NCBI GenBank assembly: GCA_963669455.1
Contig: OY770026.1
Span: 744,001-808,000, forward strand
Length of the DNA stretch: 64,000 bases
From: JAWKWH01 sp963669455
Lineage (GTDB): Bacteria > Pseudomonadota > Alphaproteobacteria > Rhizobiales > Rhizobiaceae
Reading direction: 5' to 3'
Position numbers and translations under genes: made by a program. Below the pieces are notes generated by a model. That model was not told the DNA's origin and made no database searches. It worked only from the letters and a program-made list of their open reading frames with translations. Positions 43,537 to 52,476 of the stretch are shown piece by piece (position 1 is the first letter of the stretch; each line of letters begins with the position of its first letter).

Positions 43537-43539
43537 CTG

Positions 43540-44991
43540 ATGGCTGTCCATATCCAAAACGCCTCTGTGGTTCTCAAGGGTGGTACGCTGATTGACGGTT
43601 CCGGGTCGAAGCGGCGGACGGCCGATGTTTCTATCAAGGACGGCCGTATTCACGCCATTGGTGAACCCGGGCTTTTGGACGTAACTGCGCCCTCCGTACT
43701 GGATATTTCCGGACGCATCATCGCCCCCGGTTTCATCGATGTACACACCCATGACGACAATGCGGTTTTGTCCAATCCGGCAATGACCGCCAAGATCAGT
43801 CAGGGTGTAACCACCGTGATCGGAGGCAATTGCGGCATTAGTCTCGCACCGGTTCAACCAATCGATCCGCCGCCGCCGCTGAATCTGCTTGGCGACAGGT
43901 TGGCATACCGCTTTGCGACCGTGGCCGACTATGCCGATGCGGTCGATGCCGCCAAGCCAGCAGTCAACATCGCGCTTCAGGTTGGTCACAGCACCCTTCG
44001 TGTTGGAGTTGTCGCCGATATCAACGACAAGGCAAATGCTGCGGAAATTGACCTGATGCGCACCCGGCTAGCCGAGGGACTTGAAGCCGGAGCAATCGGC
44101 TTCAGTACCGGTCTATGGTACAAAACCAATGCACCGGCCGATATCGACGAAGTCTGCGCCCTGGCCGAACTTCTGTCTGATGTGGGAGGAATTTACACAA
44201 CCCACATGCGCGATGAACATGACGGTGTTCTCGATTCATTGCGCGAGTCGTTTGAAACCGCCAACCGCGCCCAGGTACCAATTGTCATATCTCACCATAA
44301 ATGTGCAGGACCAAAAAACTGGGGCCGCAGCAAAGAGACGCTGGCCCTCATTGACGAGGCCCGAGCGCAACAACGAGTTTCGCTTGATGCATATCCTTAC
44401 ATTGCCGGTTCGACCGTCCTGGAGCCGGAGATGGTTGATACCGATATCCGCATTTGCGTGTCCTGGTCTGTCCCGTATCCGGAAATGGCGGGAAGGGATT
44501 TGTCCGACATTGCGGCGGAATGGAACTGCTCACAACAGGATGCCGCACTCCGCCTGAAACCGGCGGGCGCCATCTATTTCCAGATGGATGAAGCCGACAT
44601 GCGTCGCATCCTGTCATACCCTGCGACCATGATAGGATCAGACGGCCTGCCACATGACACCCACCCTCATCCGCGCCTGTGGGGGACCTTTCCACGCGTG
44701 TTGGGGCATTTCTGCCGTGAGGAGGGCTTGTTTACCCTCGAGCAGGCCGTTCACAAGATGACCGGCCTTCCGTCACAAAATTTCGGCTTGAAGAATCGCG
44801 GGCTGATTGTCGAAGGCGCGCATGCGGACATCGTCGTATTTGACGCTGACAACATCATTGACCGTGCGACTTTCGCCGACCCCAAACAGCCTGCCGCGGG
44901 GATCGAGTATGTGTTTGTCAACGGCCAAATCGCATGGACGTCAGAAGGCGCGGCCCCCGCCCGCGCCGGTCGGTTTATTCGCAGGGAATAG
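43540..44991 (+). CDS. N-acyl-D-amino-acid deacylase family amidohydrolase
   Basis: A 483-residue amidohydrolase of the D-aminoacylase group. Motifs in order: GFIDVHTHDDNAVL (metal site), QGVTTVIGGNCGISLAP (Cys ligand), GFSTGLWYKTNAPADI, TTHMRDEHDGVLDSL, PIVISHHKCAG, and GSDGLPHDTHPHPRLWGTFP. These are typical for zinc N-acyl-D-amino-acid deacylases. Enzyme would free D-amino acids (or a D-configured amino compound) from acylated forms. The next intact gene is a D-threonine-aldolase-like enzyme, which supports a D-amino-acid pathway. Confidence 0.9.
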   Translation: MAVHIQNASVVLKGGTLIDGSGSKRRTADVSIKDGRIHAIGEPGLLDVTAPSVLDISGRIIAPGFIDVHTHDDNAVLSNPAMTAKISQGVTTVIGGNCGISLAPVQPIDPPPPLNLLGDRLAYRFATVADYADAVDAAKPAVNIALQVGHSTLRVGVVADINDKANAAEIDLMRTRLAEGLEAGAIGFSTGLWYKTNAPADIDEVCALAELLSDVGGIYTTHMRDEHDGVLDSLRESFETANRAQVPIVISHHKCAGPKNWGRSKETLALIDEARAQQRVSLDAYPYIAGSTVLEPEMVDTDIRICVSWSVPYPEMAGRDLSDIAAEWNCSQQDAALRLKPAGAIYFQMDEADMRRILSYPATMIGSDGLPHDTHPHPRLWGTFPRVLGHFCREEGLFTLEQAVHKMTGLPSQNFGLKNRGLIVEGAHADIVVFDADNIIDRATFADPKQPAAGIEYVFVNGQIAWTSEGAAPARAGRFIRRE

Positions 44992-45009
44992 CGCCAAGCA
45001 AGACAGGCT

Positions 45010-45034
45010 CTGGAGCGTGTCTTGCCTAAATGGG
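45010..45034. repeat. solo repeat end at the break of a VOC gene remnant
   Basis: CTGGAGCGTGTCTTGCCTAA followed by ATGGG is a copy of the CTAGAGCGTGTCTTGTTTAA end found at 23190 and 32402. It directly adjoins the truncated VOC frame. Confidence 0.65.
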
Positions 45035-45118
45035 ATCTGCTATTGCGAAGATCCTTTCGGCAACGTGATCGAAATCATGTCGCACCGCTACAAGCAGGTT
45101 CTTTCCAACACCGAATAG
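45035..45118 (+). pseudogene. C-terminal remnant of a VOC/glyoxalase-family gene
   Basis: In frame to the TAG at 45118 the sequence reads CEDPFGNVIEIMSHRYKQ, the typical last strand of VOC proteins (DPxGN-x-IEI). The family resemblance stops at the repeat end at 45010-45034, and no start or first half is present. It appears to be the 3' end of a gene whose remainder was lost at the repeat. Confidence 0.65.
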
Positions 45119-45135
45119 AGGACAGGCAGCACGCA

Positions 45136-46179
45136 ATGGAAACACCGGCAGTCAAGATCGATCTGGCCACGGTCGAGGCCAATATCGCCAGAGTGCAGAA
45201 CATACTCGACGACCTGGGGATCGCGTTTCGTCCTCATATCAAGACGCACCGAATTCCTGCATTTGCAAAGAAACAGCTTGCTGCAGGCGCTTGTGGGATC
45301 ACCTGCCAGAAAATCGCTGAAGCAGAAGTCATGGCAGATTCGGGAATTGATGACATTTTGATCACCTACAACATCGTTGGCGAGGAGAAGCTTGCCCGCC
45401 TTGCCGCGCTTGCGATGCGCTGCGACTTGTCTGTGACGGCTGACAACGGCACCGTCGTTGGCGGCCTTTCGAGCACGTTCGCCAATTCGGCGGAGAAACT
45501 TGAGGTTCTTGTCGAATGCGACACCGGTCAGGGCAGGTGTGGCGTACAATCCCCACAAGATGCGGCCGAACTGGCAGTCAAGATCGACCGGTCACCCGGT
45601 TTGCGGTTCGGTGGCCTTATGACTTATCCGCCTATGTCTGATATGACAGCGGTGGACCAATGGTTGCGTGCGGCCAAGGCGGTAGTTGAATCCGCGGGCC
45701 TTGCCTGTATGCGGGTGAGTAGTGGCGGAACACCGAACCTCGCCACCTTAGGCCAGGTAAAGATCGCCACCGAGCACCGCGCCGGTACTTACATCTACAA
45801 TGACCGCTCATTGGTCGAAGCTGGAGCCTGTCAGTTGCAAGATTGTGCTCTGACCGTGGTCGCGACGGTTGTCAGCCGCCCCACCTCCGACCGGGCGATT
45901 ATCGACGCCGGATCGAAGGCACTGACATCGGATTTGATCGGTCTGGAAGGGTATGGCCATATCCTCAAGGCACCCGCCGCTGAAATCTTTGCCTTGAGCG
46001 AGGAGCATGGGCATATTGATTTGACCGGGACGGATTGGCGGCCTGAAGTGGGCGAGGTCATCGCGATCATTCCTAATCACGCTTGTGTCGTTTCCAATCT
46101 TGTTGATGAAGTTCATGTCGTGCACGAGAACAATCAGATCGAATTGATGAAAGTATCCGCCAGAGGTTGCAGCCAATAG
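45136..46179 (+). CDS. DSD1/D-threonine-aldolase-like PLP enzyme
   Basis: A 347-residue fold-type III PLP enzyme: N-terminal alanine-racemase-like barrel with RPHIKTHRIPAFAKKQLAAG, where Lys of HIKTH carries PLP, and GACGITCQKIAEAEVMADSG. The C-terminal domain has EEHGHIDL and IIPNHACVVSNLVDEVHVV, with the His and Cys that bind a divalent metal in D-serine dehydratase and D-threonine aldolase. It cleaves or dehydrates a beta-hydroxy D-amino acid. ATG 45136 gives the family N-terminus METPAVKIDLATVEANI. Probably acts on the amino acid freed by the deacylase upstream. Confidence 0.88.
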   Translation: METPAVKIDLATVEANIARVQNILDDLGIAFRPHIKTHRIPAFAKKQLAAGACGITCQKIAEAEVMADSGIDDILITYNIVGEEKLARLAALAMRCDLSVTADNGTVVGGLSSTFANSAEKLEVLVECDTGQGRCGVQSPQDAAELAVKIDRSPGLRFGGLMTYPPMSDMTAVDQWLRAAKAVVESAGLACMRVSSGGTPNLATLGQVKIATEHRAGTYIYNDRSLVEAGACQLQDCALTVVATVVSRPTSDRAIIDAGSKALTSDLIGLEGYGHILKAPAAEIFALSEEHGHIDLTGTDWRPEVGEVIAIIPNHACVVSNLVDEVHVVHENNQIELMKVSARGCSQ

Positions 46180-46244
46180 CTGGCCTGGTGCTGACGACGA
46201 CCGAGCAGCGTTGAATTGGCAACATCTTCTGCTTGGATGTTCGT

Positions 46245-46343
46245 CTAGAGCGTTTTGCGGTTGCTTTGAACCGCGTGTATCGGCTTGGAACTATTGAAGC
46301 ATTGTTCGCTTCTATGATCCCGTTTGAGCGAAAAATGCTCTAG
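46245..46343. repeat. 99-bp palindromic repeat with CTAGAGC ends
   Basis: CTAGAGCGTTTTGCGGTTGC at the left and GAGCGAAAAATGCTCTAG at the right form imperfect inverted ends. The interior GCTTGGAACTATTGAAGC matches the right half of 32402-32673. The right end supplies the stop codon of the converging deacetylase gene. Confidence 0.75.
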
Positions 46344-47494
46344 ATTCCGTTTTCCAGACGCTTCAGCAATTCTTCCAACATCATGTCGCAACGCTGTAGT
46401 TGCTCTTTTTCGATATATTCATCCGGCTTGTGCCCCTGCGCCATCGAACCCGGGCCGCAGACGACGCAGGGGATTCCCAGATTTTTGGAAAACAGGCCTG
46501 CCTCTGTGCCAAATGCCACTTTAATAGTGCCGTTCGCGCCGGTTAGGGATTTTACGAATTCAACCACTTCCGCCTCATCGGCGGTATGCAGGCCGGGATA
46601 GGAATTTATGATTTCAAACTCAATTCCAGCTGCGGCGAATTCAGCCCGGACCTTATTATTGATCCGATCAACTCCTGCGCGCAGCTCCTCAAGGATCTTA
46701 ACTGGATCATCCTGTGCGATATTTCGAATTTCAAACAGAACTTCGCAACGATTGGGCACAATGTTGAGCGCAGTTCCGCCTTTCATCACACCCGTATGGA
46801 GTGTTGTGTAAGGTATGTCATAGTCGTTATCGCGAGCCCCCGACACCTCAAACCCGGACTGCATGGAGCGTATAAGATTGACAAGGTCTGTACCCAAATG
46901 AAGGGCATTCATGGCGAAGGGGGCCAGCGCGGAATGGCCTTCCTGTCCAATGCAAGTCGCCCGGATGCCGATTTTACCCTTGTGACCGGTCGCCACGCTC
47001 AGGTTCGTCGGCTCGCCGACGATACACATAGCCGGTTTTGCAGGCGCTTTTGCCAGCAAATCGATCATTGAGCGCACGCCGACACAACCGATCTCTTCAT
47101 CATAGGACAGCGCCAGATGGAGTGGTGTTTTCAGATTGCGCTTCGACGCTTTGACGGCGGCCGATACCGCGCTGGCCACAAAGCCTTTCATATCGGTTGT
47201 TCCCCGCCCGTAGAGCCGGCCATCGGCGCTGGTCATGTCAAAAGCAGGCTTGGTCCATTCCTGTCCATCAACGGGTACGGTGTCAGTGTGACCCGATAAC
47301 ATAACCCCGCTTTTGGCCGGATCACCGACAGTTGCATAAAGGTTGGCTTTTGCCTGGGTTTCGTCATGAATCAAGGTGGATTCAATACCATGCGCTTTCA
47401 AGAGGCCGGCCACCAACTCCATGAGCTTCAAATTGGAGTTGCGGCTGGTCGTATCAAAAGCAATTAACTTGCCAAGAAGTTCAATGGTTTCCAA
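46340..47494 (-). CDS. argE: acetylornithine deacetylase (ArgE), M20 family
   Basis: A 384-residue metallopeptidase-type deacetylase: GHTDTVPVDGQEW (metal His/Asp), YGRGTTDMKGFVAS (bridging Asp), DEEIGCVGVRSMID (catalytic Glu) and VVGEPTNLSVATGHKGK in the core, with the dimerisation domain in between. The proteobacterial ArgE type removes acetyl from N-acetylornithine, but relatives act on other N-acyl amino acids. Its place next to D-amino-acid genes makes a catabolic N-deacylase equally plausible. TAG stop comes from the adjacent repeat. Confidence 0.85.
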   Translation of the reverse strand: METIELLGKLIAFDTTSRNSNLKLMELVAGLLKAHGIESTLIHDETQAKANLYATVGDPAKSGVMLSGHTDTVPVDGQEWTKPAFDMTSADGRLYGRGTTDMKGFVASAVSAAVKASKRNLKTPLHLALSYDEEIGCVGVRSMIDLLAKAPAKPAMCIVGEPTNLSVATGHKGKIGIRATCIGQEGHSALAPFAMNALHLGTDLVNLIRSMQSGFEVSGARDNDYDIPYTTLHTGVMKGGTALNIVPNRCEVLFEIRNIAQDDPVKILEELRAGVDRINNKVRAEFAAAGIEFEIINSYPGLHTADEAEVVEFVKSLTGANGTIKVAFGTEAGLFSKNLGIPCVVCGPGSMAQGHKPDEYIEKEQLQRCDMMLEELLKRLENGI

Positions 47495-47761
47495 CGGTTA
47501 CTCGATCCCATCCCAACAAACGAACGGATATTTGAGGTTCGATACCAACATTTCCATCCCGTTTGAAGCGCCATCGGTAAATGTTGGTATCACAAGAACC
47601 ACCAGGGTGTCAGTCCCGGCATGGGGCGGGTTAGAGCTAACCTGAATGATTTTGGCTTGCCGGTCCAGCATCTAGAGCAGCTTGTGCGACATGAAGCCTT
47701 TGAACGGCTTGAATTGTTTTGCGCAGTTGCCTGTGTCTGCAATCGGTGGCATCTGGGCTCG

Positions 47762-48637
47762 ATGCATCGCACAGCCTATCTGCTTTTGATCCTGACGGCC
47801 CTGTTCTGGGGTGGCAATGCTGTTGCCGGCAAACTTGCCGCGGGCCACGTCTCGCCGATGCTTTTGACGGCGCTGCGCTGGGTATTCGCATTGGCAATCC
47901 TGCTTGTCATCGGGCATCGGCATGTCCGGGCCGACCGGCAGGTGATCGCTGACAATCTCCGCTATCTGCTGGTCATGGGAATGGTTGGGCTCACCGGGTT
48001 CAATATCTTTTTGTATACGGCGGTCAATTTTACCACCGCTATAAATGTGTCGGTTTTGCAGGCGGCCATTCCCATGGTGGTTTTCATCGGCAACTTCCTG
48101 CTGTTTGCCATCCGGGTTTCCTATGCCCAGATCGCAGGTTTTCTGATTACGCTGGCAGGTGTGGTGCTGGTTGCCACCCAGGGCAGTTTGCAGCGGCTTT
48201 TGGCGCTGGAGGTCAATTTCGGCGACGGGCTGATGCTGTTTGCGATCGTGATTTATGGCGGCTACACCATCGCCATCCGCAACATGCCGAAGCTGCATTG
48301 GCAATCGATGATGATTGCGCTTTCCACCGGCGCGCTGATATCGGCCTTATTGTTTGCGCTGATCGAATGGATTGCCGGATACGCCCAATGGCCGGATCGT
48401 CAGGGCTGGCTGGTTATCGCCTATACCGCAATCTTCCCGTCAATCCTTGCGCAGACATTTTACATTATCGGAAACCGGCTGATCGGCGGAAACCGCGCCG
48501 GGCTTTTTGTCAATCTGGTTCCGGTGTTCGGCACTGTGCTTTCAATACTCGTTCTGGCCGAGTGGTTTTATCCGTTCCACGCTGCAGCCCTTGCGCTTGT
48601 CTTCACCGGCATCTGGTTGGCAGAGCGCCGGGTGTAA
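47762..48637 (+). CDS. DMT-superfamily (EamA) transporter
   Basis: A 291-residue membrane protein with ten helices in two EamA repeats: LILTALFWGGNAVAGKLAAG opens the first and FPSILAQTFYIIGNRLIGGN lies in the second. ATG 47762 is preferred; the upstream frame is not membrane-like and includes a repeat end (CTAGAGCAG at 47672). Probable exporter of amino acids or metabolites; converges with serA at 21 bases. Confidence 0.9.
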   Translation: MHRTAYLLLILTALFWGGNAVAGKLAAGHVSPMLLTALRWVFALAILLVIGHRHVRADRQVIADNLRYLLVMGMVGLTGFNIFLYTAVNFTTAINVSVLQAAIPMVVFIGNFLLFAIRVSYAQIAGFLITLAGVVLVATQGSLQRLLALEVNFGDGLMLFAIVIYGGYTIAIRNMPKLHWQSMMIALSTGALISALLFALIEWIAGYAQWPDRQGWLVIAYTAIFPSILAQTFYIIGNRLIGGNRAGLFVNLVPVFGTVLSILVLAEWFYPFHAAALALVFTGIWLAERRV

Positions 48638-48658
48638 ACCCGCCGCTGCCGGTATCTC

Positions 48659-50257
48659 TTAGTCGGCTACATCAAATTGCAGCGGTTTGGCTGAATCGAT
48701 CTTGTCGTTTGCCCTTAGTGTTTCCAGCACGTCGCCTGGAAATGGTGCGTCGAGATAAAGCAGGGCGATGGCATCGCCGCCCGGCTTGTTGCGTCCGAGC
48801 TGGAAGTTGGCGATGTTGACCCCGGCTTCACCGCAGATGCCACCGAGCAGGCCGATGATACCCGGCACGTCCTGGTTGGTCGTATAGAGCATATGCTGAC
48901 CGACCTCGGCGTCAAGATTGATCCCCTTGATCTGGATGAAACGGGGCTTGTGATCGGAAAAGCAGGTGCCGGCAATGGTTCTTGTCTGCCGCTCGGTCTT
49001 GACCGTAAGCTTGATGTAGCCATCGAAAACGCCGGATTTGTCGCGCTTGATCTCCGACAGTATGATGCCGCGCTCCTTGGCCATCACCGGTGCGGACACC
49101 ATGTTGATGTCGGCGACCTGTGGCCGTATCAGTCCGGCAAGCGCAGCGCTGATCAATGCACGGATGTTCATGTTCGCCGTGGCGCCGTCGAACAGGATTT
49201 CGACCTCCTTGATCGGGTCCTCGGTCACCTGGCCGACGAATGAGCCAAGCACCTCGGCCAGCTTGATGAAGGGCTTGAGTAATGGCGCTTCCTCGGCCGA
49301 AATCGAGGGCATGTTGATTGCATTGGTCACTGCGCCCTTGATCAGATAGTCCGACATTTGTTCGGCGACCTGGACGGCGACATTTTCCTGGGCTTCCGAG
49401 GTTGAAGCGCCCAGATGCGGCGTGCAAACCACATTGGGAAGATCAAACAGGATGCTGGCCGTCGCCGGCTCCACCTCGAACACGTCGACACCGGCGCCGG
49501 CCACTTTTCCCGATTTCAGCGCGGCGGCAAGATCGGCCTCCACAATCAATCCGCCGCGGGCGCAATTGATGATCCGTACGCCGGTTTTCATTTTTGCCAG
49601 CGCTTCGGTGTTGATGACACCGCGCGTCTTGTCGGTCAGAGGCGTGTGCAGGGTGATGAAATCGGAGCGCGCATATAATTCGTCCAGTTCGACCTTTTCC
49701 ACGCCAAGCTCCTTGGCGCGCTCGGGCGACAGGAACGGGTCGTAGGCGATGACATGCATCTTCAACCCGACACCGCGTGCAGCCACAACCGAGCCGATAT
49801 TTCCGCAGCCGAAGACACCCAGTGTCTTGCCGGTGATCTCAACTCCCATGAAGCGGCTTTTTTCCCATTTGCCGGCTCTGGTCGATGTATCCGCCTCGGG
49901 CAATTGCCTGGCGACGGCGAAAATCATCGCAATTGCATGTTCGGCCGTGGTGATCGAATTGCCGAACGGCGTGTTCATGACGATGATACCGCGGCGCGAT
50001 GCCGCCTGAATGTCGACATTGTCGACACCGATGCCGGCCCGGCCGACCACTTTGAGGTTTTCTGCAGCCGCGATCAGTTTTTCGGTCACTTTGGTGGCAG
50101 ACCTGATGGCAAGGCCGTCATACTGGCCGATGATCTTGAGCAGTTCTTCCTTGTCCTTGCCGACATCCGGCAGAAAATCGACATCGACCCCTCTGTCTTT
50201 GAAGATCTGAACAGCTGTGTCGGATAGTTTATCGGATACGAGTACGCGAGGTGCCAT
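48659..50257 (-). CDS. serA: D-3-phosphoglycerate dehydrogenase
   Basis: A 532-residue type I PGDH: substrate domain start PRVLVSDKLSDTAVQIFKDR, NAD-binding GKTLGVFGCGNIGSVVAARG, catalytic Arg/Glu/His segments (NCARGGLIVEADLAAAL; TPHLGASTSEAQENVAVQVA), an allosteric-substrate-binding domain and a C-terminal ACT domain (QDVPGIIGLLGGICGEAGVN) that senses serine. First step of serine synthesis. ATG 50257 follows GGAGG at good spacing. Lies 67 bases downstream of serC in the same direction, forming a serCA unit. Confidence 0.97.
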   Translation of the reverse strand: MAPRVLVSDKLSDTAVQIFKDRGVDVDFLPDVGKDKEELLKIIGQYDGLAIRSATKVTEKLIAAAENLKVVGRAGIGVDNVDIQAASRRGIIVMNTPFGNSITTAEHAIAMIFAVARQLPEADTSTRAGKWEKSRFMGVEITGKTLGVFGCGNIGSVVAARGVGLKMHVIAYDPFLSPERAKELGVEKVELDELYARSDFITLHTPLTDKTRGVINTEALAKMKTGVRIINCARGGLIVEADLAAALKSGKVAGAGVDVFEVEPATASILFDLPNVVCTPHLGASTSEAQENVAVQVAEQMSDYLIKGAVTNAINMPSISAEEAPLLKPFIKLAEVLGSFVGQVTEDPIKEVEILFDGATANMNIRALISAALAGLIRPQVADINMVSAPVMAKERGIILSEIKRDKSGVFDGYIKLTVKTERQTRTIAGTCFSDHKPRFIQIKGINLDAEVGQHMLYTTNQDVPGIIGLLGGICGEAGVNIANFQLGRNKPGGDAIALLYLDAPFPGDVLETLRANDKIDSAKPLQFDVAD

Positions 50258-50324
50258 TTCGTTGGCCTCCATTGCTTCGTTTGTTGCGGGAAATAGCGGT
50301 GAAAATTACTCTGGCCAGGGCCGG

Positions 50325-51500
50325 TCAGGTGGTGCTGCCTTGAGCCGCAATCCGGCTTTGAAACGCCCAGTCGAGCCAAGGCATCAACGCTTCCAGATCG
50401 CTTGTCTCAACCGTCGCACCGCACCAGATGCGCAAGCCCGGCGGTGCGTCGCGATAGGCGCCGATGTCGAAGGCGACGCCTTCTTGATCGAGCAGAGACA
50501 CAACCGATTTGGCAAAGGCCGCCTGGCTGTCCTCATCAAGAGCCGTCACACGCGGATCGGTGATTGAAAGACAAACGGATGTGTTTGAGCGGGTTGCGGG
50601 TGCGATTGCCAGATGATCGAGCCAGCTGCTGGTTTCGACAAAGCTGTTGATCACACCGGCATTGGCGTCAGCGCGGGCGATCAAACCATTAAGGCCGCCT
50701 GCTGATTTCGCCCATTCAAGCGCATCGAGATAATCCTCAACACACAGCATTGACGGTGTGTTGATGGTTTCACCCCTGAAAATACCCTCTATAAGCTTGC
50801 CGCCCTTGGTCAGGCGGAAGATCTTTGGCAGCGGGCGAGGCGGCACGTGGGTTTCGAGCCGTTCGACGGCGCGCGGCGACAGGATCAACATGCCGTGGCC
50901 GCCTTCGCCGCCCAAAACCTTCTGCCAGGAAAATGTCACCACATCGAGCTTGTCAAAATCCAGCCGTTGGGCAAATGCCGCCGATGTGGCATCACAAATT
51001 GTCAGCCCGGCGCGACCAGCGGGGATGAATTCACCATCGGGCACGCGAACCCCGGATGTGGTTCCGTTCCAGGTAAACACCACGTCGCGGTCAAAATCGG
51101 CCTTGGCCAGATCGGGCAGCGCGCCGTAGGGTGCGTCAATTGTCCGGATATCGGGCAGTTTGAGCTGTTTGACCGCATCGGTCACCCAGCCCGCGCCAAA
51201 GCTTTCCCATGACAGCATGTCGACGCCGCGCTCGCCCAAAAGCGACCACATCGCCATCTCCATGGCGCCTGTATCGGATGCGGGTACGATGCCGATACGG
51301 TAGTTTTCCGGTACCTGGAGAACCTCGCGGGTGAGCTCGATTGCACGCGCGAGCCGCGCCTTGCCGATTTTTGCGCGGTGGGAACGGCCAAGCGGCGCAT
51401 TGGCAAGCGCATCCGGCGACCAGCCAGGTCGCTTCGTGCAGGGTCCGGACGAAAAATTGGGATTGGCCGGACGCATGTCCGGCTTGGTAAGGTCTGTCAT
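50325..51500 (-). CDS. serC: phosphoserine aminotransferase
   Basis: A 391-residue fold-type I PLP aminotransferase of the alphaproteobacterial SerC type: NPNFSSGPCTKRPGWSPDAL near the N-terminus, and DVVTFSWQKVLGGEGGHGML with the PLP lysine in SWQK. It converts 3-phosphohydroxypyruvate and glutamate to phosphoserine. ATG 51500 gives the family start; SD GGAAGGA lies in a small hairpin (see leader). Upstream frame extension is not conserved. Confidence 0.96.
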   Translation of the reverse strand: MTDLTKPDMRPANPNFSSGPCTKRPGWSPDALANAPLGRSHRAKIGKARLARAIELTREVLQVPENYRIGIVPASDTGAMEMAMWSLLGERGVDMLSWESFGAGWVTDAVKQLKLPDIRTIDAPYGALPDLAKADFDRDVVFTWNGTTSGVRVPDGEFIPAGRAGLTICDATSAAFAQRLDFDKLDVVTFSWQKVLGGEGGHGMLILSPRAVERLETHVPPRPLPKIFRLTKGGKLIEGIFRGETINTPSMLCVEDYLDALEWAKSAGGLNGLIARADANAGVINSFVETSSWLDHLAIAPATRSNTSVCLSITDPRVTALDEDSQAAFAKSVVSLLDQEGVAFDIGAYRDAPPGLRIWCGATVETSDLEALMPWLDWAFQSRIAAQGSTT

Positions 51501-51505
51501 ATCGC

Positions 51506-51560
51506 CTATCCTTCCAGATAGTTGCCTCTCGTTGGGGAGAGGTGTCCCACGGACGGCGAT
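51506..51560 (-). ncRNA. serC leader (serC RNA motif-like), ribosome-site hairpin
   Basis: Just upstream of serC the transcript can form two hairpins: CCUCUC-loop-GAGAGG (DNA 51525-51542) and CUAUC-UGGAAG-GAUAG (51506-51521). The loop and 3' side of the second contain the Shine-Dalgarno GGAAGGA six bases before AUG, so folding would hide the ribosome site. A conserved serC RNA motif is known upstream of serC in Alphaproteobacteria. I assign this one by position and structure, not by alignment. Confidence 0.55.
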
Positions 51561-51620
51561 ACTGGAATGAAAGAAATTCTGCAAGCCCTACGAAGGTCAA
51601 TTGTGAGATTTTTGCGTGAG

Positions 51621-52010
51621 TTAGAGCGGTTTTCGCTCAAATTGGAGCGATTTGATGATCAGGATTTTTTGTGCTGGCAAGGAGAATACCGTAAGTGCGA
51701 TCAGATGATCGTGCGAGGATTTCGACGGTGAGGTCTGGTTTATCGGGCTTGCCCGACGAAAGGTCCAGTGGACCTTTCGCCAGCCGAACGCCCGAAGGGC
51801 CGACGTGAAAAAGACGATCAAGCGATAGACAATAGAGGAGAAATCTCATTGAAAACCATGAGGCTATCGCAATCATTTGAGCTTGGTTTCTTCCGCCCCG
51901 GACAGCGTCGTGCACCGCTCGTGGAGATCACTCCACGTCGCGTCACTCTCCTAGCCGGAACGAAAGCTCCCCGCGCTCAAACGATTCAATTTGAGCGAAA
52001 ACCGCTCCAG
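51621..52010. repeat. MITE-like composite element, 390 bp, with about 33-bp terminal inverted repeats
   Basis: The left end AGAGCGGTTTTCGCTCAAAT and the inverted right end (GGAGCGGTTTTCGCTCAAAT) are nearly the same and similarity continues towards CGTTTGA. The interior has a perfect 11-bp hairpin (CGAAAGGTCCA-G-TGGACCTTTCG, near 51755-51777) and the module GTGCGATCAGATGATCGTGC shared with 23190-23501. No coding sequence. It fills the space between serC and zapA. Confidence 0.75.
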
Positions 52011-52081
52011 CGGGCTGAAACCGGACTATGGCGGCGCAAGCGGCGTCAGACCGGCGCAACTCATCGCGGCTCTGTTTGCTT

Positions 52082-52465
52082 CTATTTGGCTGCGGTATCG
52101 CCAGTTTGTGTGGCTGAGAGTTTCGCTGCAACGCCCTCTATGCGCTCGGCCAGGCCGGTCAGAACACCGGTCACCGCCGCATCGTTCTTGTCGGCCTTGG
52201 TCAGGGCATCGTCGCGGGTCTTGCGCAGGGTTTCGACTTCGCTCTCCATGCCGCGCACACGTTTTTTCAGTTCCGTCAGTTCGTCCATAATCATAATTCC
52301 GGCCATGACCGTCAGGCGCTGGTCGCCTATCTCGCCGAATGATGATTTCAGATGGGTGACGTATTTGTCGAAATTCGCCGCAAGATTTTCCAGATGCTCT
52401 TCCTGACCTTCATCGCATGCCATGCGATAGGTTTTGCCGTCGATCAGAACCGTTACCTGCGCCAT
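52082..52465 (-). CDS. zapA: cell division protein ZapA
   Basis: A 127-residue protein beginning MAQVTVLIDGKTYRMACDEG, the ZapA beta-hairpin domain, followed by LENLAANFDKYVTHLKSSFG and a long coiled-coil (about residues 55-95; TELKKRVRGMESEVETLRKT). ZapA tetramers crosslink FtsZ filaments. The DUF4164 gene lies 11 bases upstream on the same strand. Confidence 0.92.
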   Translation of the reverse strand: MAQVTVLIDGKTYRMACDEGQEEHLENLAANFDKYVTHLKSSFGEIGDQRLTVMAGIMIMDELTELKKRVRGMESEVETLRKTRDDALTKADKNDAAVTGVLTGLAERIEGVAAKLSATQTGDTAAK

Positions 52466-52476
52466 GTGCTCTTGCC

